The notes beneath the pieces were generated by a model that worked only from the letters and a program-made list of their open reading frames with translations, had not been told where the DNA came from and searched no databases. A DNA stretch of 64,000 nt, from positions 16,465-80,464 of IMG/VR virus record IMGVR_UViG_3300030109_005647, one strand, 5' to 3'. This document shows, in pieces, positions 32,190 through 39,398 of this stretch (position 1 is the first letter of the stretch; every line of letters begins with the position of its first letter). The DNA comes from a virus. Made by a program: the position numbers and the translations under genes.

Positions 32190-34037
32190 TTAGCTGGCTG
32201 CGCCTGACTCTCCTAAGAGTCCACGACAGATAACTAGACCGTACATATCCGGACGAACCATCTTCTTCGCGTAGCGAGTCATAACACCCTTACGTGGTAC
32301 AAAGTCTTCCACACCGAAGATGGTAGGAGTGACCTGTAGTGGCACGTATGGAGCGTATACATAGCCGCTCTCTAGGAAGGAACCACCCTTACGCCCAACA
32401 AGAAGTAGGTTACGTGGGAAGTAAGGATCGACGTATACGTCATAGCGCTTGCTTAATGTACCAACTTGTTGCGCACCGGCTGCACCAGTAGCATCATCAT
32501 GGGTTACATTAGCACGGAAGCCGGCGGTAAACTCAAGGATTGCTGACACCTCTGGAGATGTAACAATGAAGTTTGCGCCGCCGCGTAGAGTCTTACGGTG
32601 AATCTGAGCGGAGATATCATTAATAGTCTCGCCAAGAGTCTCGTACCACTCTGAAACGGTACCGGTAAAGTCTGGAGCAGCAACGCCTGCACCAACCTCG
32701 GCACCAGTTACGCGGTCCACGAATAGACCTGGGCTGCGTGACCAGTAGTACTTACCAGCAGTTGCACCCTTAACAAGATCCTCAAGGATCTCACGGTCGA
32801 TCTCAAGAGCAATCTGCTCGGAGAGAATCGAAGTAAGTTCGACCTCTGCATCAAGGTTGTGGTAAGCGTTTAGGTCTTGACCTAACTCTGGAGTCCACTT
32901 AGCCTTGAGCTTCTTGGTAACTGCAGTCACTGACACGGAATCAACCTTAAGGTTAATCTCTGGGATGTCAACGCTATTCTCAAGCCCGAATGCATCGGCT
33001 CCTACGACAGAGCCAAGAGCTTGCGATGTTGTAAAGTTATCAACAATCGGGAACGTAAGACCAGCAGCAAGAATGTCTGCGGATAGCTCTACTGGGGTTG
33101 CTGTATCCGAAGCGACAACAACTAGCAAGTCAGCCGTACCACGAGCAGGTGAATTTCCTGAGCGCTTATCAGCAACAGACTGGCTGAACTGAGTTAGACG
33201 ACGCAAGTGGTTTGCGGTGCCGTTGTCAAGATCGCCACCAGTAAGAGTAACAGCTACTAAGTCATCAAAGTTGAACTCAGTACCATTAGTACCAGTAAGA
33301 GCAGATCTGGCGATAGATGCAATTGCAACATTTGTTGTACCCGAGACAATTGATGGATCGTAACGAAGGATAGAGCTAATGTGATCAGACACAGCCTGAG
33401 TAACACCGCCGGTACCTCCGTTAAAGCTATCTCCAACATCAGCAGTGTTAGCTGGGGAACCAAACGTACCAGAGAAAAGAACTGCGATATCGCCATCAAA
33501 AAAGCAAATCTCACCATTGGCGTAAGAAGCTGTTGGTGAGGAGTAACCATTGGTTAGGTTATAAAGCTGACCGCCTCCTGTGCCGTTCTCGCCATTTAAG
33601 GTGGCACCACCTGTCAACTGCGAACCAACAACGCCGCCGCCGTAGAGTGAATCATTGGCGCCGAAACCTAAACGTGACGTGTCAGTGGGGTTAGTTCCAC
33701 CGAAAGTAAAGTCTAGGAAGAAGATAAGACCAGATGGAAGCGACATTGGCTGAACGCTAACAAGGTCATTTGCAATAAGACCACCGAATACACGACGGAC
33801 AATTGGGAAAGCAACAGCAGCGAAACCTTCTACGTCGCCGCCTGCCATCGATGAAGCCGCCTCTTTAAGAAGCTGCTTTGCTTGGTTTTCGAGAAGACGC
33901 GCCATATTGTTTTTCTGCGCATCTGTCTGAAGACCTTCTAGAAGTCCGGTCTGCTCCCACTTATTGAGGAGTGCCGCACCTTCCTTACGCATGTCGCGTG
34001 ATACGACACCTTCTGTAAGTTTTTGTAAAATAGACAT
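32190..34037 (-). CDS. major capsid protein (gp23-like)
   Basis: 615 residues. The block GFAAVAFPIVRRVFGGLIANDLVSVQPMSLPSGLIFFLDF is characteristic of T4-type gp23, an HK97 fold. The N-terminal 59 residues are helical and end QLLKE before AASS; L57-K58-E59 fits the (L/I)-x-E cleavage rule of T4-type prohead proteases, so removal of this peptide during maturation is likely. The insert between about residues 125 and 340 is Gly/Thr-rich and may be a surface domain. AAGGAG precedes the ATG, and a terminator follows. Confidence 0.93.
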   Translation of the reverse strand: MSILQKLTEGVVSRDMRKEGAALLNKWEQTGLLEGLQTDAQKNNMARLLENQAKQLLKEAASSMAGGDVEGFAAVAFPIVRRVFGGLIANDLVSVQPMSLPSGLIFFLDFTFGGTNPTDTSRLGFGANDSLYGGGVVGSQLTGGATLNGENGTGGGQLYNLTNGYSSPTASYANGEICFFDGDIAVLFSGTFGSPANTADVGDSFNGGTGGVTQAVSDHISSILRYDPSIVSGTTNVAIASIARSALTGTNGTEFNFDDLVAVTLTGGDLDNGTANHLRRLTQFSQSVADKRSGNSPARGTADLLVVVASDTATPVELSADILAAGLTFPIVDNFTTSQALGSVVGADAFGLENSVDIPEINLKVDSVSVTAVTKKLKAKWTPELGQDLNAYHNLDAEVELTSILSEQIALEIDREILEDLVKGATAGKYYWSRSPGLFVDRVTGAEVGAGVAAPDFTGTVSEWYETLGETINDISAQIHRKTLRGGANFIVTSPEVSAILEFTAGFRANVTHDDATGAAGAQQVGTLSKRYDVYVDPYFPRNLLLVGRKGGSFLESGYVYAPYVPLQVTPTIFGVEDFVPRKGVMTRYAKKMVRPDMYGLVICRGLLGESGAAS

Positions 34038-34060
34038 TTTTTTAATCTCCTTTGTTTATT

Positions 34061-35284
34061 CTATTTCAATCCTGCCAAACGTTTCATCCTATCGGAGAAT
34101 ACGTCTGTATTGGGTTTTACCTCTTTTCGAGGAATAAACGCTGAAGAGCTACGTGTTACAACTTCGTTCAGTGATTCTTGCTTTCGGGTCTTTTTAGACT
34201 TTAAGCCCACTGCACTTTGAAGAGTTTCAAAAATTATTTTTGCTTCTTCAACTGTAGTTGCATTTGAGATAGCTTCGACAATTTTATCTTTTTGTCGCTC
34301 ATTCAAGGAGATGCTATTTAAAATGCGATTCTGATATAACAACTTAGCATTAGTTAAGTTGCTCTCATCCAACTTTTCTTTAAGTTGGTTAATGACTGTG
34401 CCATACTTTTCTACTTTGTTTTCTAACAACTGGACTTTGTTGTTTGTTTTCTTTTGCTCTCTTAGGAGAGATTTGTTTTCTTTTTGGAGTAGTCTGGATT
34501 CTTTTTTAAGACCACGATCAGCAGCGGTGATGTCTGTGTTTTTATCACGACCAGCCTTTACGCTACGCATCCCATATTCTTTGTCTTCTTCAGTTTCCGG
34601 CTTTTTACCCTCTGCTTCCTCAAGTTCTTTTTTCTTCTCGTCCTTTTTTTCTTCTTTCTTTTTTGGTTTTTTTCTTGAGAAATAATCATCGCGCCCTGCG
34701 CTAGCAGCATCCATTGCGCTTCGGTAGTCGGGGTGGTCGCTCGTCATTCCCTCATCAAGATCAGGACCAAGCTCGGGCTCTTCCTCGGAAAGAAGTTCAG
34801 CGATAAGGTCGGCTAAGTTGGCTTCATCGATTTCGATTTCTTCGTCAAGATCTTCTTCTTCTAGAAGGTCGTTGATATCCTCATCAAGCTCAATCTCTTC
34901 ATCGAGATCTTCTTCCTCGGTAAGTGCCTCAATTTCTTCAGCAACCTCTTCACGCTCAAGCATGTCGGCTGGGTCTAACGTGCCCTCTTCCATTTCTTCT
35001 GCCATCATCTCTTCGAGTTTGTCAAGATTAATTTCCACAATGTCATCATCCTCTGCTAGTTGCGCGGACGGAAGATCCTGTACCAAAGAAACATCACCGT
35101 CACCGGTCACTTCTAAAGCAACATCTTCATCTTCTTCTAAAGTGTCTTCCTGCTCTAAAATAGCATTAACAGCCTCTTTAATCTCAGTCTGATATTTTTC
35201 AACAACAGCTTCTTCGGCGGTTCTTTGAGCAGTTTCTTTTAGCTGCTCGGCATCAATAATAGCTTGTTCTAACATTGAGGACAT
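34061..35284 (-). CDS. prohead core scaffolding protein (gp22-like)
   Basis: 407 residues and extremely acidic: residues about 45-165 contain repeated LDEEIELDEDI-type units. A Lys/Glu-rich segment follows, then a coiled coil (about 245-320, LLQKENKSLLREQKKTNNK). The C-terminus ends FSDRMKRLAGLK, like the end of T4-type scaffold proteins. Scaffolds of this type fill the prohead and are cut to peptides by the protease encoded at 36952-37608. AAGGAG precedes the ATG. Position just before the capsid gene matches genes 22-23 of T4. Confidence 0.85.
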   Translation of the reverse strand: MSSMLEQAIIDAEQLKETAQRTAEEAVVEKYQTEIKEAVNAILEQEDTLEEDEDVALEVTGDGDVSLVQDLPSAQLAEDDDIVEINLDKLEEMMAEEMEEGTLDPADMLEREEVAEEIEALTEEEDLDEEIELDEDINDLLEEEDLDEEIEIDEANLADLIAELLSEEEPELGPDLDEGMTSDHPDYRSAMDAASAGRDDYFSRKKPKKKEEKKDEKKKELEEAEGKKPETEEDKEYGMRSVKAGRDKNTDITAADRGLKKESRLLQKENKSLLREQKKTNNKVQLLENKVEKYGTVINQLKEKLDESNLTNAKLLYQNRILNSISLNERQKDKIVEAISNATTVEEAKIIFETLQSAVGLKSKKTRKQESLNEVVTRSSSAFIPRKEVKPNTDVFSDRMKRLAGLK

Positions 35285-35335
35285 ACAAATCTCCTTTTAT
35301 AACTAACATTAATTAGTTATGAAAATACTAAAAAC

Positions 35336-35578
35336 CTATTTTTGTCTTTGTTCTTCGCGTAGTTGGCGCTCGCGGTTAAGTTTTTGAATAAGTCTTTTCT
35401 TTCTAAGTTTTTCTCTACGTCTTTTAATTGACGGTTTTTCATAACGTTTTTTAGATAAAACTTTTTCAATGACTCGTTCGTTTTTAACTTTTTTAGTAAA
35501 ACGTCTAATCAGTTTTTCTACTGGTTCATCTCTATGTCTCGGCTTTACCTCGACGTGAATTGGTCTTTTCTTTCCCAT
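35336..35578 (-). CDS. rpsU: ribosomal protein bS21 homologue
   Basis: 80 residues. The plan is that of bS21: an N-terminal strand (HVEVKPRHRDEPVEKLIRRF, where bacterial S21 has VxxxEPFDxALRRFKR), a helix KKVKNERVIEKVLSKKRYEKPSIKRR matching the ...EVxxREfYEKPTxxRkrk block, and a very basic C-terminal helix. bS21 sits near the Shine-Dalgarno/anti-Shine-Dalgarno duplex on the 30S subunit. A phage copy could replace the host protein and favour phage messages. It lies between head genes, with AGAGG before the ATG, so it is likely made with the late proteins. Phage bS21 genes are known in some marine phages. Confidence 0.9.
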   Translation of the reverse strand: MGKKRPIHVEVKPRHRDEPVEKLIRRFTKKVKNERVIEKVLSKKRYEKPSIKRRREKLRKKRLIQKLNRERQLREEQRQK

Positions 35579-35586
35579 GATAACCT

Positions 35587-36009
35587 CTAAATCATTTTTG
35601 ACCAGTCGCGATTAGCAACTGCCATTATACCTGCGATATCCACACCAGCATCACTTGGTGAAACACCGCTCAATGCGCCTGCTTGACCATTGGAAGGATC
35701 TGCTGCCTCTTCTATTGGTTGTGTCCCGCTAAAAACATCTACACCAAAACCGGCAGCGTCTAGTAGTTTTCTTTTTTGTTCTTTCATCATTTCATACTTT
35801 TGTTCTTGTAACTCTTGACGCTGTTGTTGCATGAGTTTGTTATTCTCTTGCATTACAGGTCTTTGTTGTACAAAGGACTGCTGTTGGGGCTGAATGCCCT
35901 TTACAACCTCTGAAATGATATTAGATAGCAAGCCTTTCTCTAAGAGAACTTCTGTAATACATTCCTCTACGATAGGTTTAATAACTTTTTTTAGTTGTGA
36001 TTTTTTCAT
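35587..36009 (-). CDS. head-region protein with a Gln-rich coil
   Basis: 140 residues from the ATG at 36009, which has AGAGGT three bases upstream and lies one base after the upstream stop; a longer frame to 36051 lacks a site. The N-terminus MKKSQLKKVIKPIVEECI is a shorter relative of the LTxxxLKxxIKEE helix of the neighbouring gene. A Gln-rich segment (about 52-90) is followed by a Gly/Ser/Ala-rich C-terminus ending NRDWSKMI. It may be an internal head or core protein. No family recognised. Confidence 0.6.
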   Translation of the reverse strand: MKKSQLKKVIKPIVEECITEVLLEKGLLSNIISEVVKGIQPQQQSFVQQRPVMQENNKLMQQQRQELQEQKYEMMKEQKRKLLDAAGFGVDVFSGTQPIEEAADPSNGQAGALSGVSPSDAGVDIAGIMAVANRDWSKMI

Positions 36010-36010
36010 T

Positions 36011-36955
36011 TTACCTCTTGTTTGAGTGGATTTTTTCAAAGTAAAGATCAAATGCCTCTAAAACAGCAATCGCCTCTGTAATTTGTTTATCGACACCCTC
36101 AGACAGACCTAACTTACCAAGTTCGGCTGATGCTGCTTTGCCAGCAGCCATACCTTTTTCTGTACGGGCACGACGAAGATTATAGTCTCTTTTCGATGTC
36201 CTTCCAGCGGTATAAGAATCTGATGCTATCATATCGCTATAGATCTTCTTTTGCATTCCTGCTCTAAATTTCTTATAAGCTTTAGGTTCCATGTCCACAA
36301 TTTGCTTTAAAAAATTCAAAACAGCGGTTTTTGCTTGCACTGGTTTTATTATAGCGATCGCTCTCTCTACAGAGTCATTTGTTAAAAGCGATAATAATCC
36401 TCTTAAAAGCATTCTTCTTTGTGTGGGATCAACAATTAAGTCTCTAATGTCCTTGGCTGTTTTTGTAACAGATGCTGGCTTTGCTTCTTCTGGGGCTGCT
36501 GCAGCATCTCCTTCAGTGGACTTAGTTGGAGGATCACCTTTCGCATCTTCTGCCGCTTCGGCACTAGCTATTTGACTTGCTGCATCTTTACCTAAATCAA
36601 AGAATATTCTTGATAAATCTTTGTGATCTACTCTGCTTAATTCAGGATCTCCATCTAAGAAACGCTTAACCGTATCCTCTGCTTGTTTTTTTGTATAAGT
36701 TCCTTGATCTCTAAGGGTGACTGCCGCGGCGCCTGCTGCATCTTCAATCTTATCGGCTATCTCCATGTCTTCAATGTCTTTGTCAGTAGGACTCCAAGTT
36801 CCAAGAAGTTTTTGTAGCCACTTTTCATTTAAAGTTTGTTTCCGGCGTGATTCCCAAAGCATCTGCTCAACACTTGCGAATTGTTCTTTGCTGTTTAAAG
36901 AGTCAATTATCTGTTCTTTTATGATTTGCCTGAGTTGTCCCTTTGTAACCTTCAT
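36011..36955 (-). CDS. head-region protein of unknown function with a KxTKxQLxxIIKE N-terminus
   Basis: 314 residues. MKVTKGQLRQIIKEQIIDSL begins the protein and is shared in form with two other proteins in this window. An Ala/Glu-rich low-complexity linker (about 135-165) joins two helical domains; the second contains DPTQRRMLLRGLLSLLTND. It lies between the prohead protease and bS21, overlapping the protease stop by 4 bases, so it is likely an internal head or core component and a protease substrate. No enzyme motif is visible. Confidence 0.6.
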   Translation of the reverse strand: MKVTKGQLRQIIKEQIIDSLNSKEQFASVEQMLWESRRKQTLNEKWLQKLLGTWSPTDKDIEDMEIADKIEDAAGAAAVTLRDQGTYTKKQAEDTVKRFLDGDPELSRVDHKDLSRIFFDLGKDAASQIASAEAAEDAKGDPPTKSTEGDAAAAPEEAKPASVTKTAKDIRDLIVDPTQRRMLLRGLLSLLTNDSVERAIAIIKPVQAKTAVLNFLKQIVDMEPKAYKKFRAGMQKKIYSDMIASDSYTAGRTSKRDYNLRRARTEKGMAAGKAASAELGKLGLSEGVDKQITEAIAVLEAFDLYFEKIHSNKR

Positions 36956-37608
36956 TTATTCTGCCCCCTTAGTATTTCGTTTAATGTGCGATTGATTCTA
37001 TCGCCTTTTGTAAAAAATTCTTTTGACTTGTTTTCAGACATCCGAAGTTTTACATCACCTTTGTGCGGTTCTAAAACATAAGCACCAGGGGATGAAGGTT
37101 CTGAAACAGCATCAAAACAAATAAGTTGTAAGTCGTCTTGCACAACTTGAATGGAGTTTCCTTGTCCATCGCGACTTTCTTTTAGTGATCCCATGGCTCT
37201 TGATGAGAAACCAAAAAGCACACCACTTTCGTAAAGACCTCTAAGTATCTCACCAGAGGGCGTCTTAAGAACTTTAATGGTTCCCAATACACTATCACCA
37301 TCCCAATACATTCTTGTAATCATATGAGAAGCGTTTTTAAGATTTATAACTGAATCGTCTGGGTGATCGCATTCACCAATAGCACGATTATCTCTAATCA
37401 ACTTTTGATAATTTTCAACTTCTCTTTCTAAAACGTCACGAGGGTAGGTTCTGCCGTTGCCATTTCTAACATTACATTGTTGTAATTTAGCAGGAAAGAC
37501 AAGGAATCCTTCATTTAGCATTTTCTTTTCGCCTTCGTTTAGAAGGTCGCGACAACCTCTGTCGTCACATTTAAGTTCAAAAAATTCTCGTAAAAGTTGT
37601 TTAGCCAT
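36952..37608 (-). CDS. prohead maturation protease (gp21-like)
   Basis: 218 residues. The family's blocks are in order: a strand with NGNGRTYPRDVLEREVENY, then GECDHPDDSVINLKNASHMI with the catalytic His, LKTPSGEILRGLYESGVLFGFSSRAMGSL with the catalytic Ser, and DLQLICFDAVSEPSSPGAYV. This matches T4 gp21-type serine proteases, which cut scaffold and capsid N-termini. A basic C-terminal tail follows. The start overlaps a 35-codon open frame as ATGGCTAA, with two small hairpins just upstream. Confidence 0.9.
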   Translation of the reverse strand: MAKQLLREFFELKCDDRGCRDLLNEGEKKMLNEGFLVFPAKLQQCNVRNGNGRTYPRDVLEREVENYQKLIRDNRAIGECDHPDDSVINLKNASHMITRMYWDGDSVLGTIKVLKTPSGEILRGLYESGVLFGFSSRAMGSLKESRDGQGNSIQVVQDDLQLICFDAVSEPSSPGAYVLEPHKGDVKLRMSENKSKEFFTKGDRINRTLNEILRGQNK

Positions 37609-37708
37609 TATTAATCCTTGTAGCGGGCGTTACCCGCTCGCCTATCGATCCGCTGCAGCAGCGACGGACAGGTTGTAATTTCCATTTGGAAGTCCATTCG
37701 TTACGCAT
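37601..37708 (-). CDS. possible 35-residue peptide upstream of the protease
   Basis: ATG at 37708 with AAAGGAG and a 5-base spacer, which is also the end of the upstream gene. The frame runs 35 codons (MRNEWTSKWKLQPVRRCC...) and stops inside the protease start as ATGGCTAA, so translation could be coupled to the protease. Its GC content is clearly above the surroundings and it contains two perfect hairpins. A second frame (37611-37697) would encode 28 residues ending RIDRRAGNARYKD but lacks a site. The stretch may be a structured leader rather than, or as well as, a gene. Confidence 0.4.
   Translation of the reverse strand: MRNEWTSKWKLQPVRRCCSGSIGERVTPATRINNG
37622..37663 (-). other. two GC-rich hairpins upstream of the prohead protease
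   Basis: Minus strand, in transcription order: CGCTG-CTG-CAGCG (37663-37651) and AGCGGG-TAACG-CCCGCT (37638-37622). Both stems are perfect. They end 14 bases before the protease ATG, in a GC-rich island inside an AT-rich genome. No T-run follows, so they are not a terminator. Confidence 0.5.
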
Positions 37709-37710
37709 TT

Positions 37711-38019
37711 TTACTCCTTTTGGTTTACTTTTAAACCAAAGTCATTAACAAGCATTGCTAATAAATAACTTGTTCCAGAGGACAAACATCCCAAAAGAAA
37801 AGCATTTATTAAACTATAGTCAAATGTAAATAGTTCTGTAAAAGGGTTTATGCTCCATAAAAAAACTCCAGCCCAAAAACCAAAGCACAGAGGGCACCTA
37901 TAGAGTTTTCCATAAAATCCTGCTTTGTCCATTAGTTGTCTAAATCTTTCGAATATAGAACCATAGACGACGATCATCGTTAGACCGTAAGCACATAAAA
38001 CAAAATGCAATAAATTCAT
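37711..38019 (-). CDS. membrane protein with a CPLCFGFWAG motif (DUF1360-like)
   Basis: 102 residues. Three hydrophobic segments: MNLLHFVLCAYGLTMIVVYG at the N-terminus, the CPLCFGFWAGVFLWSI region, and NAFLLGCLSSGTSYLLAML. The C-x2-C followed by FW between helices is what I know from the DUF1360 family of small membrane proteins; their function is not known. The gene is set among head genes, with GAGG before the ATG. It might anchor early prohead assembly to the inner membrane, as T4 proheads are membrane-attached; that is speculation. Confidence 0.6.
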   Translation of the reverse strand: MNLLHFVLCAYGLTMIVVYGSIFERFRQLMDKAGFYGKLYRCPLCFGFWAGVFLWSINPFTELFTFDYSLINAFLLGCLSSGTSYLLAMLVNDFGLKVNQKE

Positions 38020-38586
38020 TTATTCCTCGTAGTAGTAACCGACAAGACCATAGGCAGCGGTTGAGCCTGGGTAGGTATTATTAGTGCCTTGTCTTGGTTC
38101 GTGGGGGATTTTTCCTAGTCGGGTTGTTTCGTCGTCGGGTGGATCTGTTAAAACCTTATCAAAATTATTTTCATACTCTCTATAAGCCTTAACACCAGGA
38201 GCCTCTTTGTGTAAGAATCTTGCAATTGAATAAACAGCAACATCAATAGGGCTGACATCTTTTTGTTTTTCCTCTGGTATTAGTATTGTGCCTTCCAGAG
38301 ATCCAAAAACATTACCGCCTCTAACTTTGCCTGGATCTACAACTCCATGTTTTGAGAGGTATTCAAACATTCTAGATTGTGTCGCATAGACGTGATCACC
38401 ATAGCGATCTTTAGAAAGTGCAAAAATTTTATTTTTGGAGGGTGATACCAATATATCAATATCTGGATGATCGAATATCATAACATCACCAGCCATTGTT
38501 TTTCTTGCTTTTAATTTGACGACGGCATCCGGCTTATCAATTTTTACTCGCACTGGGTTTGGCGTATTGTCTATTGAAATCTTCAT
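38020..38586 (-). CDS. head-region protein of unknown function
   Basis: 188 residues. Beta-rich N-terminus with Lys-rich strands (VRVKIDKPDAVVKLKARK), then FDHPDIDILVSPSKNKIFALSKD, a helical middle and a Gly/Tyr-rich C-terminus (AAYGLVGYYYEE). No motif recognised. It is joined to the gene upstream by a one-base overlap (TAATG) and lies between portal and protease, where T4 encodes small head proteins. Confidence 0.55.
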   Translation of the reverse strand: MKISIDNTPNPVRVKIDKPDAVVKLKARKTMAGDVMIFDHPDIDILVSPSKNKIFALSKDRYGDHVYATQSRMFEYLSKHGVVDPGKVRGGNVFGSLEGTILIPEEKQKDVSPIDVAVYSIARFLHKEAPGVKAYREYENNFDKVLTDPPDDETTRLGKIPHEPRQGTNNTYPGSTAAYGLVGYYYEE

Positions 38587-39398
38587 TACGATACAATCTC
38601 TTTTTCAAGTTGTTGTATTTGCAAAACCTTGTAAAGTGTGTTTTTATTAATAGGCTCTTTGTTGACATTTTCTAAAATGCTGTAAACTTTTGAGAGGTTT
38701 TCTTTTATTGTTTCGTCATCTTGTGTTTCTTCTAGGGTTTGAGCCTCCGTCACAACCTGCTTTAGTCTTCCCACCTCTTCACTTAAATAAAAGTTAAATT
38801 CCAAGCCGTTATCGGCAAAAGAAGAAATGTAGTTAGAAAGTAGTTGCTTTTGGCTCTCTAGTAGTGTAGAGTAAGAATCATTAAATCTTTTAGTAAAGGT
38901 CTTAACAACCAGCGAAGACACTTGTGGGGTTTGTGTTTCTTTTACTGGTGTGGAAGTTAGACGCTGAACAACTTGCGCCTCTAAGAGCACTTTTGTTTTT
39001 GGTCCACTTGTGCTTCCAAATATTTGTGAAAGGGTGGCGAGATACTTATAGTTTGGAACAAAGTTATTAAAAACATCTTTTGACAATTGCTTATTGATTT
39101 TTGATATAGCAACACTCTGCTCTTTGAAAAGCCGATCTTGATTCACCATAGAGTGCTGTGTTTTAGCTTCCACGAGAATCTTTTCAGCAATTTTTTCTTG
39201 TAAGCTATTGTTTTCCATTAGAGTTTTATATAAATCTAACTCTTTACGAAGTTCCGTTCTTAGCGCAAATGCTTCTTTCATTATCTGAATGGCAGCATTT
39301 CTTTTCTCGTTGTTCTTTGCTACTGATTGCTTTACAATCTCTCTAACGAGTGCTTCATAAATAAAAGCAGTGTTTCTTTTTTTATTGTGCCTTGCCAT
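38586..39398 (-). CDS. helical head-region protein of unknown function
   Basis: 270 residues, mostly helix: ALRTELRKELDLYKTLMEN and QEKIAEKILVEAKTQ suggest coiled coils. The basic start MARHNKKRNTAFIYEALVREIVK is distinctive. It directly follows the portal gene. A core or portal-associated assembly role (the T4 gp67/gp68 position) is possible from order alone. GGAG precedes the ATG. Confidence 0.55.
   Translation of the reverse strand: MARHNKKRNTAFIYEALVREIVKQSVAKNNEKRNAAIQIMKEAFALRTELRKELDLYKTLMENNSLQEKIAEKILVEAKTQHSMVNQDRLFKEQSVAISKINKQLSKDVFNNFVPNYKYLATLSQIFGSTSGPKTKVLLEAQVVQRLTSTPVKETQTPQVSSLVVKTFTKRFNDSYSTLLESQKQLLSNYISSFADNGLEFNFYLSEEVGRLKQVVTEAQTLEETQDDETIKENLSKVYSILENVNKEPINKNTLYKVLQIQQLEKEIVS

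Noticed and set aside
34818-35192. Ser-rich plus-strand reading frames, for example opposite the scaffold gene
   Set aside because: They are antisense shadows of acidic, codon-biased minus-strand genes, have no ribosome site and only low-complexity products. All other plus-strand frames look the same.
37601-37710. A tRNA or a known riboswitch in the GC-rich gap
   Set aside because: The two hairpins do not form a cloverleaf, there is no T-arm GGTTCRA box, and I could not match the sequence to a known riboswitch consensus.
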